Assembly: GCA_024402435.1 (NCBI GenBank)
Contig: JAKSTU010000012.1
Location: 1 to 63,832, forward strand
Length of the DNA stretch: 63,832 bases
From: Treponemataceae bacterium
Lineage (GTDB): Bacteria > Spirochaetota > Spirochaetia > Treponematales > Treponemataceae
Direction of reading: 5' to 3'
Both the position numbers and the translations under genes were made by a program. The notes under the pieces are model-generated. The model made no database searches. It was not told the origin of the DNA and saw nothing but the letters and a program-made list of their open reading frames with translations. Within the stretch, counting starts at the first letter, position 1, and the number at the start of each line of letters is the position of its first letter. Below, piece by piece: positions 58,670 through 63,832 of the stretch.

Positions 58670-60010
58670 ATGAATAAAACATTGCATCTTGCTTTGAGAA
58701 ACTTGACCCGCCAAAAACGAAGAAATGCAATTCTTGCCATTGCAATTGCATTCGGTTTTTTTGTTGTAACTGCCATTGACGGACTTACAGCCGGTATGGT
58801 GGGCAATCTTGAAGACATGATTACTCAAATGACCGGCGGTTCTGTAATGATTGCCGGATATGAAAAAATTCCTTCTGAAAACGGAGACGGAAAAGACCAG
58901 CTTGTTCATATCGTTCGTGATAAAAGCTACATTCAGAAACTTGTTGAAGATAACGACATTGATTACAAATATTTTTCACGGTTTACCAGAAGCGGCGGAC
59001 AGTTGCTGTTCAACGGAAAAAAATCCATGGTGACAATGTATGGCCGTGATCTTTCTGAACCGGAACTGCTGGACACTTTCCAGGTGATTGCAGGAAGCCT
59101 TGACAATCTGTCTGATCCTCATGCTCTGGTAATCGGAAAATCCATTGCAGACAGTATGAACCTTGAACCGGGAGATTCTGTAGTTTATTCCACTTCCACT
59201 GTTTACGGACAGAATGAAGTAGGGGACTTTACAGTTGCTGCCATTATTAAGGAAAATAATCTTCTGAGCAGCATGCAGACTTACACTCACATCAAGACAC
59301 TGAATGCTCTGGTGGGCTTGCCTGAAGACGGCTATTCATCATTTTCGATTTTTCTTAAGGACAGGAACAAACAGGATGCGGTTGCCGCAAAACTTGAGAA
59401 TCTGATCCGGCAGGACGGAATTCCTGTTTCAAGCAGACTTCTTGCTTATCAGACAAATCCCAATGCACCGGCTGCGGGAATAACCAAACAGTTTTCAAAT
59501 GATGAATACCAGTGGGAAGGAACAAAATACGGTGTTGAAACACTTTCTGACGCAATTCCGCAGATCAAAACAATCCTTTCGATTGTCCACATTGTTACAA
59601 CCGTTATTCTTCTGGTGATTCTGCTGATTGTAATGGTCGGGGTAAGCAATACATACCGTATGGTTCTTTACGAACGCATCCGCGAAATCGGAACAATGCG
59701 TGCAGTGGGAATGACAGGTAAAACTACCGGAAAAGTTTTTACAACGGAAGCTGTTGTTCTTTGTGTTATCGGTGCTTTAATGGGACTGGTTCTGTCAATT
59801 CTGGTAATGGGAATCATTCACCTTATTCCGATTCACAATGAATCACTTTCATTCTTTCTGCACAACGGACATTTTACGTTCAGCCTTTCTTTGGGAACTG
59901 TAATCGTTCAGTATCTGCTGCTTATAGCACTGACAACTCTGGCGGTTCGCGGAACAGCAAAAAAAGCTGCTGCACTGAGTCCGGCGGAAGCTTTGCGCAG
60001 CATCAAATAA
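58670..60010 (+). CDS. FtsX/LolE-type permease without the repeat insert
   Basis: 446 residues. Same family layout as the preceding permease: N-terminal membrane segment (about 21-40), periplasmic domain, and three C-terminal segments (about 307-330, 355-380 and 405-430) with 'ERIREIGTMRAVGMTGKT'. It has no Phe/Asp insert and is the expected length. The two permeases probably form a heterodimer with the ATPase at 56103, as LolC and LolE do with LolD. It begins 14 bases after the first permease gene behind GGGGGAAAC. Confidence 0.85.
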   Translation: MNKTLHLALRNLTRQKRRNAILAIAIAFGFFVVTAIDGLTAGMVGNLEDMITQMTGGSVMIAGYEKIPSENGDGKDQLVHIVRDKSYIQKLVEDNDIDYKYFSRFTRSGGQLLFNGKKSMVTMYGRDLSEPELLDTFQVIAGSLDNLSDPHALVIGKSIADSMNLEPGDSVVYSTSTVYGQNEVGDFTVAAIIKENNLLSSMQTYTHIKTLNALVGLPEDGYSSFSIFLKDRNKQDAVAAKLENLIRQDGIPVSSRLLAYQTNPNAPAAGITKQFSNDEYQWEGTKYGVETLSDAIPQIKTILSIVHIVTTVILLVILLIVMVGVSNTYRMVLYERIREIGTMRAVGMTGKTTGKVFTTEAVVLCVIGALMGLVLSILVMGIIHLIPIHNESLSFFLHNGHFTFSLSLGTVIVQYLLLIALTTLAVRGTAKKAAALSPAEALRSIK

Positions 60011-60020
60011 AACCACAATC

Positions 60021-60044
60021 GGGCTTTCTTTGTCGGACAAGCCC
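60021..60044 (+). other. hairpin between permease and LolA-like gene
   Basis: GGGCTT (60021-60026)/AAGCCC (60039-60044) with an inner TTGTC/GACAA pair. A T-run follows only 15 bases later (60059-60068), so it may act as a partial terminator or as a stability element that sets the level of the last two genes. Confidence 0.45.
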
Positions 60045-60079
60045 CTTTGCTTCGGAACTTTTTTTTTAAGGAACAGAAC

Positions 60080-60868
60080 ATGACAATGACAAAAGGAAAA
60101 ACATTTACGGCAGTTGCTCTCATTCTTCTTATGATTGCAGGCAATGTGACTGCACAGAACAGCAAAGTGGATGCTGCAACTGCAGAAAAAGCGTTCCAGA
60201 TTATGGAATCAACCGGCGAAGTTCTTGCATATCACGGGGATTATTCCGCTACGATTTCACTGATTATCGAAAAACCCGGAAAACCTGATGACAGCCTTCA
60301 GTACAAAATATTCGAGCGTACTGATGATGACCTTATGACAATTGTTCAGCTTTTTCCTGAAGCTGACAAAGGAAACGGTTATCTTCGCGACGGTGACAAC
60401 ATTTGGGCATATGATCCGATCGGACGTAAATTCACTCATACCAGCATCAAGGAAGCATTGGGTGATTCTGATGTAAAACTGGATGACGTAAATCAGTCCA
60501 AGACAAAATGGCGGGACAACTACAATGTTGAAAAAGTTGCTGCCGGAAAACTTGGAAATTATTCTGTGTACATGATTACTCTGGTTGCAAAAACAACGGA
60601 ACCAAGCTATGCAAAATCTGTTTACTACATCAGACAGGATATTCCTCTCATTGTAAAAGAAGAAGATTATTCCGGTTCTGACCGTCTGATGCGTACAACT
60701 CTTATTCCGAAGTATGCAAAAGTTCCTGCAGGTTATGTTCCCACTCAGCTGATTATGCGTGACGAACTGAATCCCGGTGAGCAGACTCAGCAGATTGTTT
60801 CTGATTTGTCTTTTGCGGCTCTTCCTGACCGCATTTTTACAAAGGCTTATCTTGAAGGACTTAACTGA
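60080..60868 (+). CDS. LolA-like outer-membrane lipoprotein-sorting protein (COG2834 type)
   Basis: 262 residues from the ATG at 60080, preceded by AAGGAAC; a TTG at 60047 is rejected, and an ATG at 60086 is possible. A signal peptide ends near 'AGNVTAQ'. The mature chain is a beta-rich half-barrel with 'DGDNIWAYDPIGRKFTHTS' and 'YYIRQDIPLIVKEEDYSGSD', the pattern of the COG2834/LolA-like family. It should carry a hydrophobic cargo, lipid or lipoprotein, across the periplasm from the permeases to the outer-membrane protein encoded next. Confidence 0.8.
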   Translation: MTMTKGKTFTAVALILLMIAGNVTAQNSKVDAATAEKAFQIMESTGEVLAYHGDYSATISLIIEKPGKPDDSLQYKIFERTDDDLMTIVQLFPEADKGNGYLRDGDNIWAYDPIGRKFTHTSIKEALGDSDVKLDDVNQSKTKWRDNYNVEKVAAGKLGNYSVYMITLVAKTTEPSYAKSVYYIRQDIPLIVKEEDYSGSDRLMRTTLIPKYAKVPAGYVPTQLIMRDELNPGEQTQQIVSDLSFAALPDRIFTKAYLEGLN

Positions 60869-60880
60869 TCGGGAGTTATC

Positions 60881-62470
60881 ATGAAACATTTATCCGTAAT
60901 CTGCATGGCATTTGTATTGCTTTGCAGCACTGCTTTTGTTTTGACAGCTGAGTCTGCCGACGATGCTTTCTTTTGGGACGATTCTGCTTTCTTTACAGAC
61001 AGCGGTTTTGACGATTTTGGCTTTGACACCGGTGATGATGCTTTTTTCTGGGATGATTCGGTTTTCTTCGGAGAAGGGGAATCTGATGATTTTGGCTTTG
61101 CAGACATTACTTTCGGTGAAGATGACGTGCTTTTCTCCGCCGGGGACGATGACTGGTTCGGTGATGACAGCGGAATAGAAGTGTTTGACGAATCCGCGGT
61201 GACCAGTGCAGAAGCTGCTGCCTCTGCTGCCGCAGTTTTTAATGCCGGTTCAATCAAAATCGGCGGAAGTTTCAGTTCGTCAGTGTCTTCATCCATGGTG
61301 CTTTACGCAGACAATGATGACAGTTTCGGAAAACGGTTTGAAAACGCAACAATTACACCTGCTTTGTCAGGAACTGTTTCCATTGATGCCCGTCCTACTG
61401 ACAGTCTCCGCATGTACATGAAGATGGCTTTATCTTATCCCTTTGTGTCAACGGGAATTGTTCCCATGGGCACTTCAATTACGCTGACACCGGCCAATCC
61501 AATGAATCCGCTTGCACCTCAAACTCTGCTTTCTCCGCTTTCTGTAACAATCAGCAATTTTTTCAGCATAAAAGAAATGTTTACGGACTTTTCCGTCAAA
61601 GACAGAGCATTTTTCCGTTTCGGACTTCATACCGTTTCATGGGGAACCGGTTATTTTTTCAGTCCCGTGTCTGACATAATCAATACAAGTTCCATTGATC
61701 CCCAGAATACTTCCGAGCAGGTAAACGGCAGTCTTAACCTTCGTACACAGGTTATTTTCCCGGGAAGTCAGAACTGTCTCTGGCTCTATGCAATTCCTTC
61801 CGTCGGAAAACTTGAGGACAGTGCACTTGCGGGAAAAGCAGACATTGTAATCGGTGGATGTGAGTTGAGCACTGGAATGTACTGGAAGTACAAAAGTGCA
61901 CCAAAAGCAATGCTGACAGTCAGTGCCAGCGTTTTCAAGAATGTAAGCGTTTTCGGAGAAGCCGTTTATGAATACGGCGCCGCATCAGAATGGAATGCAA
62001 ATGATTCTTTCAAGGACAAAACTTCCATTTTCAAGGCAACAGCCGGTTTCAGTTATTACTGGAAAGAACCAAAAATCATGATGGCAGGTCAGTATTTTTA
62101 TGACGGCAACAACAAAGATGATCTTTTAAATATTCAGGGAATCCGAATTCCAAGTCTGACTTACGGACACAATGCAGCATTCATGGTTTCTTTCGGCGAA
62201 ATTCCTTTCCTTGACAAAGTAACTGCATCCATTTTTGCAATGGCAAATTTCGGAAGAGATGATATTCCTTCTGCTGCCCTTAATATGCTTGGCACTTTGG
62301 GAATTCCCGACAGTTTCCTAAGTTCAGCGACTGTTACATTAAACATGAATTATAGCCCGACGGACAATATTTCTTTTGGTGCGGGCACAGTCCTTACTTG
62401 GAAAGATTATGACTCAAAACCGGAAGTTTCTGCAAAACTTTCTGCAACCCTCGGCGGCGGAAAATTCTGA
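60881..62470 (+). CDS. outer-membrane beta-barrel protein with Phe/Asp-rich N-terminus
   Basis: 529 residues. A signal peptide (about 1-24) precedes a very acidic aromatic region (about 25-108: 'DDAFFWDDSAFF', 'FDDFGFDTGDDAFFWDDSVF', 'DDFGFADITFGEDD'). From about residue 125 to the end the chain alternates as in a beta-barrel, with 'AFFRFGLHTVSWGTGYFFSP' and an aromatic final strand region 'AKLSATLGGGKF'. No Cys at the start, so not a lipoprotein. The N-terminal repeat matches the insert of the permease at 56970. Last gene of the export operon. Confidence 0.78.
   Translation: MKHLSVICMAFVLLCSTAFVLTAESADDAFFWDDSAFFTDSGFDDFGFDTGDDAFFWDDSVFFGEGESDDFGFADITFGEDDVLFSAGDDDWFGDDSGIEVFDESAVTSAEAAASAAAVFNAGSIKIGGSFSSSVSSSMVLYADNDDSFGKRFENATITPALSGTVSIDARPTDSLRMYMKMALSYPFVSTGIVPMGTSITLTPANPMNPLAPQTLLSPLSVTISNFFSIKEMFTDFSVKDRAFFRFGLHTVSWGTGYFFSPVSDIINTSSIDPQNTSEQVNGSLNLRTQVIFPGSQNCLWLYAIPSVGKLEDSALAGKADIVIGGCELSTGMYWKYKSAPKAMLTVSASVFKNVSVFGEAVYEYGAASEWNANDSFKDKTSIFKATAGFSYYWKEPKIMMAGQYFYDGNNKDDLLNIQGIRIPSLTYGHNAAFMVSFGEIPFLDKVTASIFAMANFGRDDIPSAALNMLGTLGIPDSFLSSATVTLNMNYSPTDNISFGAGTVLTWKDYDSKPEVSAKLSATLGGGKF
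60950..61180 (+). repeat. DNA coding for Phe/Asp repeats in the outer-membrane protein
   Basis: A unit around GATGCTTTCTTTTGGGACGA (60963 on) recurs with small changes about 72 bases later (GATGCTTTTTTCTGGGATGA). The segment 60998-61014 is identical to DNA in the permease gene at 57948-57964. Confidence 0.7.
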
Positions 62471-62483
62471 AAGAGGTTTTTTC

Positions 62484-63377
62484 ATGGCATTGAATTTCGA
62501 TGTACCTGACTATAAGAAAATCCGTGTGATTATTGATACTGATGCAGCTTGTGAGGCAGACGACCCTTTTGCCATTGCACATGGATTAATGAGCCCAAAA
62601 CTGATTGTAAAGGGAATTCTTGCAGAACACTTTAACTGTGAGGGCAGTGTTGAGCGGAGTTACCGGGAAATTCAGACTGTGCTTACGTGCATGGATAAAG
62701 AGGTTCCTTATTTTATGGGGCAGAAAGGGAAAATTTCAGAAGACAGGGAAACATCTCCAGCTGTGGATTTTCTGATTGAAGAAGCAATGGCCGAAGATGA
62801 CAAACCGCTTTTTGTGCTTTGTCAGGGGGCAATTACAAATGTTGCTGTGGCTCTTGAAAAATGTCCCCGGATCAAAGACAGAATGACTGTAATCTGGATC
62901 GGGACTCACGGTGCTGCACCATACAAAGCTCCATGGCGTGAATTCAATGCCGGGAATGATGTTGCGGCCGCAAACTTTGTTCTCGGTTCGGGAGTAAAGC
63001 TTTGGCTTGTGCCTTCAACTGTTTACGGAACTATAACAATCGGAATTGCTGAGATTCAGCGGCGGATTGCACCATGCGGCAAAATCGGTAAGCATCTTTT
63101 TGAGCAGCTTGTGGCTTACAATAATTCGGAAGGAGCCGGTTGGACACAGGGAGAAAGCTGGTCTTTGGGCGATTCTCCTGCAATTGCTCTGGCAATCAAT
63201 CCCAACTGCGGACAGTACATTGAAGTGCCGGCTCCTGTGATTGCGGAAGATGACACTTCATCAATGATCGGTTCTCTTATGGGAAAAACTATGCCGGTGG
63301 TGAGAATTTACACATCCGTAGATTCCCGTTACATTCTTGAAGATTTGATTGCCAAACTTGAACTGAATTATCTTTAG
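62484..63377 (+). CDS. nucleoside hydrolase-family protein
   Basis: 297 residues from the ATG at 62484, preceded by AAGAGG; the in-frame region back to 62376 overlaps the outer-membrane protein gene. 'RVIIDTDAACEADDPFAIAH' holds the calcium-binding Asp cluster of the inosine-uridine hydrolase fold, with three extra residues compared with the common Asp-x-Asp-x-Gly-x-Asp-Asp form. 'LCQGAITNVAVALEKCP' and 'WREFNAGNDVAAANFVL' match later substrate blocks. It should split N-ribosides, but the changed motif leaves the substrate uncertain. It lies 13 bases after the export operon and may be read through. Confidence 0.8.
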   Translation: MALNFDVPDYKKIRVIIDTDAACEADDPFAIAHGLMSPKLIVKGILAEHFNCEGSVERSYREIQTVLTCMDKEVPYFMGQKGKISEDRETSPAVDFLIEEAMAEDDKPLFVLCQGAITNVAVALEKCPRIKDRMTVIWIGTHGAAPYKAPWREFNAGNDVAAANFVLGSGVKLWLVPSTVYGTITIGIAEIQRRIAPCGKIGKHLFEQLVAYNNSEGAGWTQGESWSLGDSPAIALAINPNCGQYIEVPAPVIAEDDTSSMIGSLMGKTMPVVRIYTSVDSRYILEDLIAKLELNYL

Positions 63378-63392
63378 GGAAAAAAGTTTTTG

Positions 63393-63421
63393 TTGACTTT
63401 TATACCCCCTGGGGGTATATT
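63393..63421 (+). promoter_or_regulatory. csoR-copA promoter, apparently leaderless
   Basis: TTGACT (63393-63398), 17-base spacer, TATATT (63416-63421), then six bases to the ATG at 63428, with no proper ribosome-binding site. The CsoR operator fills most of the spacer and half of the -10. Confidence 0.65.
63401..63419. promoter_or_regulatory. CsoR-type operator
   Basis: TATACCCCC-T-GGGGGTATA is a perfect 19-base palindrome of the CsoR/RcnR-family G-tract type, placed over spacer and -10. Apo-CsoR bound here would block RNA polymerase; copper would release it. Confidence 0.8.
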
Positions 63422-63427
63422 CAGGGC

Positions 63428-63757
63428 ATGAATGAGAATAATTGCTGTTGTTCAAAAAGGGCCGCAGCACAGACAGACGGAACAAAAAAAACACTCCGTC
63501 AAGATGAAGACAAAAAACGGCTTTCTGCAAGACTCAGTAAAATTGAGGGACAGATCCGCGGAATAAAAAACATGGTGGATTCTGATGCATACTGCACGGA
63601 CATTCTGACACAGGTAAGTGCCGCCCGCTCTGCATTGGAATCCCTTTCAATGGAAATCCTTAAAAATCATATCAACGGCTGCGTAAAGCGCGATCTGAAA
63701 GACGGCAAAGACGAAGTCATTGATGAACTGATCTGGACACTCCAGAAACTGAAGTAA
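63428..63757 (+). CDS. csoR: CsoR-family copper-sensing repressor
   Basis: 109 residues. A variable N-terminus with three Cys in a row (6-8) precedes the all-helical DUF156 domain: 'RLSKIEGQIRGIKNMVDSDA' then Cys56 in 'YCTDIL', and 'KNHINGCV' with His81 and Cys85. Cys-His-Cys is the copper(I) set of CsoR, as opposed to RcnR or FrmR. It is followed after 11 bases by the start of a CxxC metal ATPase. The triple Cys at the N-terminus is not a general CsoR feature and could add metal or thiol sensing. Confidence 0.88.
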   Translation: MNENNCCCSKRAAAQTDGTKKTLRQDEDKKRLSARLSKIEGQIRGIKNMVDSDAYCTDILTQVSAARSALESLSMEILKNHINGCVKRDLKDGKDEVIDELIWTLQKLK

Positions 63758-63768
63758 GGAGGACCGCA

Positions 63769-63832
63769 ATGCAAAACTACGAAGTAACAGGAATGAGCTG
63801 TGCGGCCTGCGTGGCACGTGTTGAAAAAGCTG
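63769..63832 (+). CDS. copA: start of a copper-exporting P-type ATPase (cut by window)
   Basis: Only 21 residues are visible before the window ends. They hold 'VTGMSCAACVARVEKA', the Gly-Met-x-Cys-x-x-Cys metal-binding loop of a heavy-metal-associated domain. AAGGAGG stands before the ATG. Following csoR, a CopA-type ATPase is by far the likeliest; a lone CopZ chaperone cannot be ruled out. Confidence 0.75.
   Translation, partial: MQNYEVTGMSCAACVARVEKA

Noticed and set aside
1..63832. Search for tRNA, rRNA, CRISPR arrays, insertion sequences, phage or toxin-antitoxin genes
   Set aside because: Reading both strands showed no cloverleaf with a T-loop motif, no regularly spaced repeats of CRISPR type, and no transposase or integrase motifs.

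Overview
The window looks like chromosomal DNA of a Treponema-type spirochaete. Reasons: a flgB-flgC-fliE block, a treponeme-style solute-binding protein whose signal peptide ends in Ala-Gly-Gly, Lpl/Ytc-type sugar permeases, many hybrid kinases with the 'SHDIRTP' His box, MCP and HD-GYP proteins, and G+C in the low to mid 40s by eye. This is inference; there is no rRNA to settle it. The energy genes, large transporter content and GntR/YesMN sugar locus fit a gut, rumen or oral commensal better than a reduced pathogen. I see no tRNA, rRNA, CRISPR array, phage or insertion sequence.

Layout. 1-4150: panE end (cut by the window), an SGNH esterase, and a butyrate kinase-phosphotransacetylase pair for ATP-yielding acid formation. 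4313-13456: a signalling island with an HD-GYP response regulator and its HPt protein, divergent from a GNAT, two hybrid histidine kinases and a GAF-HD-GYP protein; together these could form a phosphorelay that lowers c-di-GMP. 13472-17477: metF, a separate methionine-synthase activation protein and metH. 17587-22598: DEAH helicase, CapA-like protein, transglutaminase lipoprotein. 22720-31004: a sugar-uptake locus (YesM/YesN two-component pair, GntR repressor, two permeases, binding protein) with two matching operators in the divergent control region. 31194-32465: flgB-flgC-fliE behind a sigma28-like promoter. 32548-34904: infC-rpmI-rplT followed by a coiled-coil protein, zapA and a YaiI-family gene. 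35036-44330: an operon with a 1433-residue acidic repeat protein, a small unknown, two DUF115 (Maf-like) proteins and a degenerate GGDEF membrane protein, again behind a sigma28-like promoter. 44633-48085: FtsB/DivIC-like protein, TsaC, GNAT, signal peptidase I, HemW. 48110-55753: membrane proteins, a KefB-type antiporter, DUF4097 protein, HU, an MCP, and small unknowns. 56103-62470: an ABC/FtsX-type export operon ending in a LolA-like periplasmic protein and an outer-membrane protein. 62484-63832: nucleoside hydrolase, CsoR repressor and the start of a copper ATPase.

The most unusual signals are: (1) the export operon, in which one permease and the outer-membrane protein carry the same Phe/Asp repeat, partly with identical DNA; (2) a three-copy structured intergenic repeat; (3) several genes whose -10 box lies 6-7 bases before the ATG with no ribosome-binding site, suggesting leaderless mRNAs; (4) the putative sigma28-driven acidic protein/Maf operon; (5) a signal peptidase I with Arg at the catalytic Lys position.
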